64,000 nucleotides of DNA from Pantoea agglomerans (lineage in GTDB: Bacteria; Pseudomonadota; Gammaproteobacteria; Enterobacterales; Enterobacteriaceae). The notes below the pieces were generated by a model. That model was not told the origin of the DNA and did not search any database. It saw nothing but the letters and a program-made list of their open reading frames with translations. The stretch lies in assembly GCF_020149765.1 (NCBI RefSeq), contig NZ_CP083808.1:310001-374000 (forward strand), read 5' to 3'. A program made the translations under genes and the position numbers. This document shows, piece by piece, positions 43,026-50,781 of this stretch; position 1 is the first letter of the stretch, and the number at the start of each line of letters is the position of its first letter.

Positions 43026-45248
43026 CTAGAAACGATAGGTCGCCGATACCGAGAAGTTGCGCGGCGCACCATAGACGTTATAGGCGCCAACCCAGGTGTC
43101 GTACTCTTTATCAAACAGGTTATTCAGGTTGGCCTGCAGTGACAGATTTTTATTCACCTCATAGCGGGCGAAGAGATCCACCAGCGCATAGCTGCCCTGC
43201 GTCGCGTGCCAGGTGCCGTTGCCTTCCGGCGCGCCGACATCCTGCCAGGTGTGGGTCTGCCACTTCACGCCGCCGCCCAGCGTCAGCTGATCGAGCATCG
43301 GCAGGCGATAGCTAGTGAACAGATTGAAGCTGGTGCGCGGCAGCTGCGAGTTATAGGCGTTGCCGTCGCGATCCTGCGCCAGATAGGTGGTGCCGCCGAA
43401 GGTCATCTGCCAGTTGTCGGTCAGCGCCCCGTTTACCTCGAACTCCACGCCGCGGCTGACGACGCCATCTTTTGCCGCGTAGGCGGTCGACTGCGATCCC
43501 GGAATAATCTGCCCGGTGTCTTCGCCGACGTTATCCAGCTCGGTGCGGAACAGCGACAGGGTGGTAGTGAGACGGCTGTTCAGCCAGTCAGACTTTACGC
43601 CCACTTCGTAGTTTTTCCCGATCACCGGCGACAGGAAGGCACCGCTGCTGTCGCGGTAGTCCTGCGGCTGGAACACCGAGGTATAGCTGGCGTAGGCGGA
43701 CCAGTTATCCGCGAAGTCATAAATCAGCCCGCCGTAAGGCGTGATGTTGTTTTTCTCCAGCTCCTCACCGGTGGTCAGCGTCTGGCGATTCCAGTTGGTG
43801 TAGCGCGCGCCCAGGATCAGATGCAGCGGATCGGCCAGCGAAATGCGCGTGGCGAGATAGACCGATTTCTGGCGAACCGTGGTGCTGTCAGCCGTCAGCT
43901 CGCGCGGCCCCCAGTCAGTTTCGGGGAAGTCGCCGTTGAAGTTGTTGTAGTTACCCAGCTCGTCAGCCGAAATATTGGCCCAGGCGCTGTAATATTTATT
44001 CTGCTGGCGGCTGTAGTTAACGCCGACCATCAGCTCATGCTGACGACCCAGCAGTTCGTAGGGGCCGCTGGCGAAGGCATCGATCGCATCGACCTTACGC
44101 TTGCCGGTGTTGTAGCCGGTTCCGCCCACCACCGGATAGTCGGCATACTGCGAGACGCCGAGGCCGCTGGTTTTATCGAAGTAGCCGTCGAGATAGAGCT
44201 GCTTGCTGTCCAGGAACATCTCGTTGTGGGTGCCGTTAAGCGTGATGTTCCAGCCGTTGTCGAAGTCCTGCTTCAGGTTAACGAAGACCTTCTTGTTCTC
44301 TTTATCGTTGTAGGCCCACTCCGGCGCGGTATTGTAGCCGCGACGGGAATGGATCTGCGTGCCGTCGGTGTACCAGCGCGGCGTGCCGCTCCACATCGTC
44401 GAGTCGGTATTGACCTGAGAAAACTCGTAGCCGACGGAAAGCGTGGTGGAATCAGTCAGATCGGCGTCCACCACGCCGTAGACGAACTGCTTCGTGGCGC
44501 CGTAGCGTTCGATAAAGCTGTTCTTATCGTCATAGCCCGCTACCAGGCGGCCGCGCACGCTGCCGTCGCTGTTGAGCGGCGTAGAGAGATCGGCGACGTA
44601 GCGCTGTTTGCCCCAGCTGCCGTAGGTGGCGGAGACGCTGCCGGTGAAATCTTTGCTGTCGGCGTGTTTGCGTACCATATTGATGGCCGCTGAGGGATTG
44701 CCGGGGCCGGTCAGCAGACCGGTGGCGCCGCGCACCACTTCCACGCGCTCATAAAGCGCCATATCCGACTGCGCATCGCCGAGGTTCCAGCGCGAGGCAA
44801 AGGTGGTCGGAATGCCATCAACCATATAGTTGTCAATCTCGAAACCGCGCGCATAGTAGCTGGTGCGATCCATATCGCTGCTGACACCGGTGATCCCCAT
44901 CGTGTTGTGCAGCACGTCATTCAACGACTGAAGCTGCTGATCCTCCATGCGCTGCTTGCTGACGATGGTGACCGACTGGGGGATATCGCGCGCGATCAGC
45001 GCCATTTTGGTACCGGCGCGGGTAACAGGCACGCTGTAATCGCGCGGATCCTGTTGCCCGGTGCTGCTGGCGCTGGCGTCAACGGTAAGCGTCTGTTCGC
45101 TGGCGGCGGCCGCATCGGCGGCGTGGGCGCTCTGCGCAACGCTGGCGGCAATCAGCACGGCCAGCAGCGAGCGCTGCAGCGGGTGTTTTATGGCGCTGGC
45201 GCTGTTGGCCGCACGGTATTCCCTGACGCGCTGAACATCAAAAGACAT
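43026..45248 (-). CDS. fhuE: FhuE, TonB-dependent receptor for coprogen/rhodotorulic-acid-type siderophores
   Basis: This 740-aa outer-membrane receptor has a long signal peptide cleaved after AHA (near residue 43), a TonB box-like region, plug domain (ALIARDIPQSVTIVSKQRMEDQQ... VRGATGLLTGPGNPSAAINMVRKHA) and a 22-strand barrel ending in Phe. Plug and barrel segments agree closely with E. coli FhuE as I remember it. The ATG at 45248 follows AGAGGAAG. It imports ferric hydroxamate siderophores made by other microbes. A Fur-box-like sequence lies about 120 bp upstream. No transporter genes accompany it; the shared FhuBCD would be elsewhere. Confidence 0.92.
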   Translation of the reverse strand: MSFDVQRVREYRAANSASAIKHPLQRSLLAVLIAASVAQSAHAADAAAASEQTLTVDASASSTGQQDPRDYSVPVTRAGTKMALIARDIPQSVTIVSKQRMEDQQLQSLNDVLHNTMGITGVSSDMDRTSYYARGFEIDNYMVDGIPTTFASRWNLGDAQSDMALYERVEVVRGATGLLTGPGNPSAAINMVRKHADSKDFTGSVSATYGSWGKQRYVADLSTPLNSDGSVRGRLVAGYDDKNSFIERYGATKQFVYGVVDADLTDSTTLSVGYEFSQVNTDSTMWSGTPRWYTDGTQIHSRRGYNTAPEWAYNDKENKKVFVNLKQDFDNGWNITLNGTHNEMFLDSKQLYLDGYFDKTSGLGVSQYADYPVVGGTGYNTGKRKVDAIDAFASGPYELLGRQHELMVGVNYSRQQNKYYSAWANISADELGNYNNFNGDFPETDWGPRELTADSTTVRQKSVYLATRISLADPLHLILGARYTNWNRQTLTTGEELEKNNITPYGGLIYDFADNWSAYASYTSVFQPQDYRDSSGAFLSPVIGKNYEVGVKSDWLNSRLTTTLSLFRTELDNVGEDTGQIIPGSQSTAYAAKDGVVSRGVEFEVNGALTDNWQMTFGGTTYLAQDRDGNAYNSQLPRTSFNLFTSYRLPMLDQLTLGGGVKWQTHTWQDVGAPEGNGTWHATQGSYALVDLFARYEVNKNLSLQANLNNLFDKEYDTWVGAYNVYGAPRNFSVSATYRF

Positions 45249-45366
45249 CACTCTTCCTCTATTTCATTATTGGTTATGGCTGCCGCTGGTTGCCGGTTCG
45301 ACCCGCCTGCCCGGCCGCAGGACGCTGTTCTGACGTGATGCTGTAATAAAGCAAATGAGAAATATA

Positions 45367-45386
45367 CGCATTGCCATTTTCATTGC
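45367..45386 (-). promoter_or_regulatory. Fur-box-like site upstream of fhuE
   Basis: Read on the minus strand, GCAATGAAAATGGCAATGCG resembles the repeated (A/T)AAT hexamers of Fur boxes. It fits iron repression of a siderophore receptor. The match is imperfect. Confidence 0.5.
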
Positions 45387-46309
45387 AAGCAATTGTTAAT
45401 AAATGCTGCAAAACAACACGGACAAGCGAGGGGTCGAAACACCCTGATTAATAAGAGGTTTAAGCAGAACGCTGGCGAAAGTCAGGCATAGCTACTGGAA
45501 TTTACAGGAAAGCACGGGTGCCCACGCTGAATGCGGGCGTCAGGTCGCCCTGCCTCCAGCATCCGACTGCGGGGCGGGTACAGCCCCTGGCCGCCAGGCC
45601 TGAAATGCGAAAGGATGGGGAAACAACGCGATGTTCAGCGAGCGCCTGCGCCTGCCTGCTATCGACTGCAGATTTAAACGGCGTCGACAGGGCAAATGGC
45701 TGGCGTCTTTTAATTCGCTGATTAACGGCGGATTAATATAACAACCGGCCCGGCTCCACTGGAGAAAATTTATTCCAGATCACAGTACAGTGAAACAACG
45801 TGAGCTATTTGAGCGCGGACAATAGTTTCGCGCGTCACTATCCTGGCGCGTGTTATAAAGACGCTGGCGCTTTCATTTAGTAAATATTGCTATCGTTAAT
45901 GATAACGCTGCGCAAAGAGTGCGCTGTTTTTGAAGATTTATAACCTGCTCTCTTTTAACGCGTTGCCGTCATGGCAGAGATGAGCTGTAAAGCCGCGCGC
46001 CGCATATAATGATGCGATCGCGCTAATGCGTCTACTATCAGCAAGATAGCGCAGGTCACGATTAAAAATAAGCGCGGCTTTGCGCCATTATTGCCGTAAG
46101 GGCAACCGCACGAAAACTATTCATCGCTGATCCACTCTTAGACTGGTTTATATTGGTTCTTGTTATTTTATGCTAAAAAATTAACCCGAACTCGGTAACA
46201 AATTACTATGCTCAAAATGACATTATCTGTGCTTTAGCTTATTTCCTTTATCTATTTTTTACCGTAAACTGCGCGCTTTACATATTTTGATTAGTTAAGG
46301 GTTATATCC
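45387..46309. other. ~920-bp gene-free region upstream of the H-NS/StpA gene
   Basis: No protein-coding frame with credible composition was found. The part from ~46090 to 46300 is very AT-rich and probably contains the promoter of the H-NS-family gene, perhaps with curved DNA for autoregulation. A small plus-strand frame at 45518-45721 looks like a chance frame. A small RNA gene cannot be excluded. Confidence 0.5.
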
Positions 46310-46711
46310 ATGAGTGATGCGCTGAAAGCATTGAATAATCTTCGTACGCTGCGCGTTCAGGCACGAGAAATTGAGCTAGACGTGTTAAACGAGATGCTCG
46401 AAAAGTTCTCTGTCGTTGTCGCAGAACGTCGTGAAGAAGTGAATGCTGAACAAGCCGCACAGAAAGAAAAAGCGGAGAAGCTGGCATTGTATAAAGAGAT
46501 GCTGATGAAAGACGGCATCGATATTTCCGATCTGGCCGATCTGGCGCAGAACGAAAGCAAACCAAAAGCGAAACGCGCGCCGCGTCCGGCAAAATATAAG
46601 TTCACCGATGAAAACGGCGAAACCAAATTCTGGACCGGCCAGGGCCGCACTCCTTCGCCGATTAAAAAAGCGCTGGATGCAGGCGGCTCGCTGGACGAGT
46701 TCCTGATCTAA
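46310..46711 (+). CDS. H-NS/StpA-family nucleoid protein
   Basis: This 133-aa protein has an N-terminal oligomerisation domain ([26 protein letters not shown]) and a charged linker. The C-terminal DNA-binding domain has the core motif TWTGQGRTP in the variant form [15 protein letters not shown]/StpA proteins silence AT-rich and horizontally acquired DNA. The N-terminal part and [11 protein letters not shown] are closer to StpA in places, but the neighbours are neither hns (galU/tdk) nor stpA, so I leave the symbol open. AAGGG precedes the ATG; a terminator follows. Confidence 0.93.
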   Translation: MSDALKALNNLRTLRVQAREIELDVLNEMLEKFSVVVAERREEVNAEQAAQKEKAEKLALYKEMLMKDGIDISDLADLAQNESKPKAKRAPRPAKYKFTDENGETKFWTGQGRTPSPIKKALDAGGSLDEFLI

Positions 46712-46716
46712 TAATA

Positions 46717-46745
46717 AAGGCGCTGATAGTCAGCGCCTTTTTTAT
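46717..46745 (+). terminator. Rho-independent terminator after the H-NS-family gene
   Basis: AAAGGCGCTGA-TAG-TCAGCGCCTTT followed by further Ts, immediately after the stop codon. A strong canonical terminator. Confidence 0.93.
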
Positions 46746-46786
46746 CTCCGCTTTTCAGCCTTTCCGCATTCGCGGCCGCGATTTAT

Positions 46787-48088
46787 TCAGATCGCCGGCA
46801 AGCCGAGGTTTTCACGCAGCGTGGCGTAAGCGTAGTCCGTCGGGAACAGACCGCGACGACGCAGCTCCGGGATCACCAGCTCGACAAAGAGATCCAGCTG
46901 GTCGGGCATAATAGCCGGCATAATATTAAAGCCGTCCGCACCGCCCTGCTCCAGCCAGAGCTGGAAGTCATCGGCGATATCCTCTGCCGTGCCGACGATC
47001 ACCCGATGACCGCGCGAACCTGCGGCGATAGCCGCCAGCTCGCGCAGCGTCAGGTTCTCGCGCTTCGCCATATCGGTCATCAGCTTCACGCGGCTCTGGT
47101 TGCCTTCGCCCAGCGGCACCTCCGGCACCGGGCCGTCCAGCGGATAAGTTGAAAGATCGAGACCAAAGCGCAGCGAAAGCTGTTTAAGCCCGTTGTCGAT
47201 ATCCACCAGCGTATTCAGCTCTTTCCACAGCGCCTTCGCCTCTTCGCGGGTGCGGCCGACTATCGGCATCACGCCCGGCATAATCACCACGTGATCCGGG
47301 TTGCGGCCTGCGGCGTTAACCTGCGCCTTCTGCGACTGATAAAAGGCCTGCGCCTCTTCCAGGCTGGCGGCGGCGGTAAAGACCACTTCGGCCGTTTCGG
47401 CGGCGAGCTGCTGACCGTCGGCAGAGGACCCCGCCTCGATGATCACCGGACGCCCCTGCGGCGAGCGGGTAATATTCAGCGGCCCCTGCACCTGGAAGTG
47501 CTCGCCGACGTGGTTAATCGGCTTAATCTTGTCGTTAACGAAGTACTGGCCCGAGGCGGGATCTGGCTGAACAGCGCCCTCTTCCCAGCCTTCCCACAGT
47601 TTACTGGTCACCTGCAGGAATTCGCGCGCGCGCGCATAGCGTTCGGCGTGGTTCGGCATATCGTCGCGACTGAAGTTTTTCGCCACGTCGGCGGAGAAAG
47701 AGGTCACTACGTTCCAGGCGGCGCGGCCGCGGCTGATATGGTCGAGCGAGGAGAAGGTGCGCGCCATAGTAAAGGGATCGCTGAAGGTAGTGGACGCGGT
47801 GGCGGCCAGGCCGATTCGGCGGGTGTTGACCGCTACCGCCGAGAGCATGGTCAGAGGTTCAAGGCGCGCCATGGTAGAGGGCAGACGATACATGCTGGTC
47901 GCCAGCGCGTCGCCGACGAAAAAGAGGTCAAAACGCCCCGCTTCCGCTTTTTGCGCCAGGCGGATCAGCCAGTCGATATCGGTCGGTGCGCCCAGCTCTT
48001 CGGTCAGGCGCCAGCCGCTTACGTGATGCCCTACCGGCTGAACGAAAAGACCAAGACGCAGACGTGTTTTTGCAGATGAACTGTCCAT
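46787..48088 (-). CDS. LLM-class FMN-dependent monooxygenase, NtaA/SnaA/DszA family (module D)
   Basis: This 433-aa luciferase-like monooxygenase has HISRGRAAWNVVTSFS, AEAGRFDLFFVGDAL and GRPVIIEAGSSADGQQLAAETAEVVFTAA, the pattern of NtaA/EmoA/SnaA/DszA enzymes. It is a different member from the module A enzyme. Substrates of the branch range from nitrilotriacetate and EDTA to sulfones. AGGGAA precedes the ATG. It is 39 bp downstream of the Fe-ADH-fold gene in the same direction. Confidence 0.9.
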   Translation of the reverse strand: MDSSSAKTRLRLGLFVQPVGHHVSGWRLTEELGAPTDIDWLIRLAQKAEAGRFDLFFVGDALATSMYRLPSTMARLEPLTMLSAVAVNTRRIGLAATASTTFSDPFTMARTFSSLDHISRGRAAWNVVTSFSADVAKNFSRDDMPNHAERYARAREFLQVTSKLWEGWEEGAVQPDPASGQYFVNDKIKPINHVGEHFQVQGPLNITRSPQGRPVIIEAGSSADGQQLAAETAEVVFTAAASLEEAQAFYQSQKAQVNAAGRNPDHVVIMPGVMPIVGRTREEAKALWKELNTLVDIDNGLKQLSLRFGLDLSTYPLDGPVPEVPLGEGNQSRVKLMTDMAKRENLTLRELAAIAAGSRGHRVIVGTAEDIADDFQLWLEQGGADGFNIMPAIMPDQLDLFVELVIPELRRRGLFPTDYAYATLRENLGLPAI

Positions 48089-48127
48089 ATTATTTCCCTG
48101 ATTGCGATAAAAGCCGTCTCTGAGCGG

Positions 48128-49201
48128 CTATAGAAAATGATCGGTGGCGATCAGCGCCTGTTCCAGCGCCGTCGGCGAAATTTCAAACGGCAGACGCGCC
48201 GCGCTGGCCGCCGGAAAACGAACCTCCGCGGCGAGACGATGCAGCGCCGCCGCGCGATCGCCCGCCAGCGCAGGCAGCTTCAGCGGCGCGTCGAAGCGCC
48301 GCAGCAGCGCCACCAGCGCCGCGTCCGGCTCGCCGTTTCCCTGCTCCATAAAAGACTGAACCAGCAGGCTGTAGCCAACCTTCTCGCCGTGCAGCCAGTG
48401 GTGCAGCTCCGGCAGCCAGGTCAGGCGGTTATGGATGGCGTGGGCGAAGCCGGGCGTCGGTAGCGTATCGCGCATGCTGTTGGCCAGTCCAGCCAGCACG
48501 ATGCTGGCGTCGATGATGCGCTCCAGCGCGAAGGTCACCTCGCGTTGCCGGTTCGCCTCGATAGCGTCGTCGCCCCACTGCAGAAAAGCGTCGACCGCAC
48601 GCTGCGCCGCCATCACCTTCAGATCGAGCGCCAGGCTGTCGGGATTATGGCGCTGATAGGGGCGAAACTCGTACCACTTGGCCAGCGCGTCGACGATGCC
48701 CGCTTTCAGATAGCGCACATCGCTGCGGGCGATAATTTCGCTGTCTACCAGCACCAGCGCCGGCATTTTACGCAGCGGCTGACTGCGCAGATGTCCGCCC
48801 TGCGCGTTATAGACGATGGCCACCGGCGACCAGGCGGCGCAGGTGGCGGCCAGGGTAGCAAAGTTGATCACCGCGACATTATCCAGCCCGTCGCCCGCTG
48901 CTTTCGCGCAGTCCAGCACGCGTCCGCCGCCGACGGCCAGAATCGCCTCCGCCCCCTGCTGCGCCGTACTGGCCTGTAGCTGGCTTATCGCCTCGTCGCT
49001 GCATTCACCGTCGAGCAGCTCCAGCTGCCAGCGAATGCCCTGACTCTCCAGGCTCTGGGTCAGTTCAGGATTGACCGCCTGCCAGGCGCGCGGCGAGCTG
49101 AGAATGCGAAGATGGGTGGCGATGGGACGAATATGTTCTCCGGCCCGCGCGCGGATTCCGGCCTGCTGTAGATAGGCTTGCGGCGATTTAATGGCTAACA
49201 C
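48128..49201 (-). CDS. iron-ADH/glycerol-dehydrogenase-fold oxidoreductase (HcxA/YbdH-like)
   Basis: This 357-aa dehydroquinate-synthase/glycerol-dehydrogenase-fold enzyme has the NAD-binding GGGRVLDCAKA loop and TLAATCAAWSPVAIVYN. The metal-site region is GIVDALAKWYE...HAIHNRLTWLPELHHWLHGEKVGY. The arrangement resembles E. coli HcxA (YbdH), an NADPH-dependent 2-oxo acid reductase. The start is GTG at 49201 behind AGGATAA. It may reduce a 2-oxo acid released by the neighbouring monooxygenase. Confidence 0.83.
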   Translation of the reverse strand: MLAIKSPQAYLQQAGIRARAGEHIRPIATHLRILSSPRAWQAVNPELTQSLESQGIRWQLELLDGECSDEAISQLQASTAQQGAEAILAVGGGRVLDCAKAAGDGLDNVAVINFATLAATCAAWSPVAIVYNAQGGHLRSQPLRKMPALVLVDSEIIARSDVRYLKAGIVDALAKWYEFRPYQRHNPDSLALDLKVMAAQRAVDAFLQWGDDAIEANRQREVTFALERIIDASIVLAGLANSMRDTLPTPGFAHAIHNRLTWLPELHHWLHGEKVGYSLLVQSFMEQGNGEPDAALVALLRRFDAPLKLPALAGDRAAALHRLAAEVRFPAASAARLPFEISPTALEQALIATDHFL

Positions 49202-49431
49202 GGCTTATCCTGCTGTGGATCTGCTACCCGTTAAAACCGTCGGGTAAACAGAGAGTTAATAAGGTTGCCCTTGCGCGCGGCGTCTGCAGGGCATAGTACG
49301 ACAAACGCTAATTTAAGCAACGCTTTAAGGGGTTTCACCTCTTCACAAATTCGCATTAGCTTAGCAATATTTCAGATATAGCCACCGGCGGCTTTGTTGC
49401 TACCCTTTGGCATCTGCTTTTTATTCCGGAG

Positions 49432-49473
49432 ATGTCGATGCGCTTTTCCCCTTTTCCGGCGGCGACGCTGTGA
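49432..49473 (+). other. 13-codon leader frame overlapping the MmgE/PrpD start
   Basis: An ATG at 49432 behind CCGGAG opens a 13-aa frame (MSMRFSPFPAATL) whose TGA overlaps the GTG start of the MmgE/PrpD gene (GTGA at 49470-49473). It may feed ribosomes to the next start. Alternatively a single-base indel has separated the true ATG from the gene. Confidence 0.4.
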
Positions 49474-50771
49474 GCCTCACCGCGCAGCTGAGCCAGCTGA
49501 TTATCCGCTCCCAGCCTGACCACGCTGCGCGCCAGCAAGCGCGCGAAGGGGTGCAGGATTTTCTCGCCGTAAGCTGGCCGGTGCTTAACCGGCAGGTGCC
49601 GGACAGCGGTTTGCCGCTGCTGAAAACCCTCTACCGCGACGGCGGCCCGGCGTCGCGCGCGCTGCTGCTTGGCTACGCCGCGCATGCCCTCGACTACGAC
49701 GACTTTCACGCCGACTTTCGCGGCCATCCCAGCGTGGTGATATTGCCTGCGCTGCTGGCGTGGGCGGTAGAGAAGCGCGCCTTCGACGCGGCGCGCTTTC
49801 TGGATGCCTTTATTATCGGCGTGGAGATGGCCGGTCGGCTCGGCCTGGCGATAACGCAAAGCCACTATACGCTCGGCTACCACAACACCGCGTCGCTCGG
49901 CACCCTGGCCGCCGCCGCCGCGCTGGCGCGCTTTAGCGGCGCGGACGTGCATCAGACCGCGGTGCTGCTCGGCATTGCCGCCACCGAGGCGAGCGGCCTG
50001 CGCGCCCAGTTTGGCTCAGCGGTCAAGCCGCTGCATGCCGGTTTCGCCGCCGAACGCGCGGTGCGCGCCGCGCAGCTGGCGCTGGCGGGGTTCGACGGGC
50101 AGCCAACGGGCGTGCTTGAGTCCTTTCTCTCACTGGGCAGCGCGGAGCGGGCGCAGCCTGAAGCGCTGCTCGACTTCTGGGGCGCGCCCTGGCGCATCGT
50201 TACGCCGGGGCTGGAGTTCAAGCCCTTCGCCACCTGCGCCGGCACGCACAGCGCGGCAGAAGCGACGCGCGAAATCCGCCAGCGCTGGGCCGGTTCGCCG
50301 GAGGAGCTGCTGAGCGCCATCGATCGTATTAGCGTGGCCTTCCCGCCCGGCGGCGATATTGCCGCCTCGGTGCGCCAGCCCAAAAACGGCATTGAGGCGC
50401 GCTTCAGCCTGGAGTATGTCATCGCCGCGATGCTGATTTACGGCGACCTGCGCATGGCGGACTTTGCCGAAGGCGAGGTCAATCCGCAGATTATGGCGCT
50501 GGCGGCGAAGGTGACGCGCCAGCCCGACGAGGGCGCGCCGCCGGACGCCATCAACCCTGCGCTGCGCTTCCATGAGGTGACGCTGCTGCTGCGCGATGGC
50601 ACGGCGCTGCGTCAGCGGCGCACCCGTCAGCAGTCGCTGGCGACGCCGGTGGATGTTGCGGGCAAGCTGCGCGCGGCGCTGACCGACGAGCAGGCGCTGC
50701 TGGCGTGCAGCGCGCTACGGGACAATGAGGATCTGCGTCGCCTGGCGCAGGCGCTCACCGCCGCGCTGTAG
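49470..50771 (+). CDS. MmgE/PrpD-family protein (module D)
   Basis: This 433-aa MmgE/PrpD-fold enzyme has the typical ALLLGYAAHALDYDDFH, GYHNTASLGTLAAAAALARF, GLRAQFGSAVKPLHAGFAAERAV and PGLEFKPFATCAGTHSAAEA segments. Relatives include 2-methylcitrate dehydratase, cis-aconitate decarboxylase and iminodisuccinate epimerase. The GTG at 49470 overlaps a small leader frame; a TTG at 49407 is the longer alternative but has no ribosome site. It is divergent from the Fe-ADH gene and convergent with the BisC-type gene, 10 bp apart. A C-C or C-N transformation of the module D substrate is inferred. Confidence 0.86.
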   Translation: MSLTAQLSQLIIRSQPDHAARQQAREGVQDFLAVSWPVLNRQVPDSGLPLLKTLYRDGGPASRALLLGYAAHALDYDDFHADFRGHPSVVILPALLAWAVEKRAFDAARFLDAFIIGVEMAGRLGLAITQSHYTLGYHNTASLGTLAAAAALARFSGADVHQTAVLLGIAATEASGLRAQFGSAVKPLHAGFAAERAVRAAQLALAGFDGQPTGVLESFLSLGSAERAQPEALLDFWGAPWRIVTPGLEFKPFATCAGTHSAAEATREIRQRWAGSPEELLSAIDRISVAFPPGGDIAASVRQPKNGIEARFSLEYVIAAMLIYGDLRMADFAEGEVNPQIMALAAKVTRQPDEGAPPDAINPALRFHEVTLLLRDGTALRQRRTRQQSLATPVDVAGKLRAALTDEQALLACSALRDNEDLRRLAQALTAAL

Positions 50772-50781
50772 CGCACCCTGG

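Noticed and set aside
45518..45721. 67-codon frame in the gap before the H-NS-family gene
   Set aside because: No ribosome site and a composition unlike a protein.
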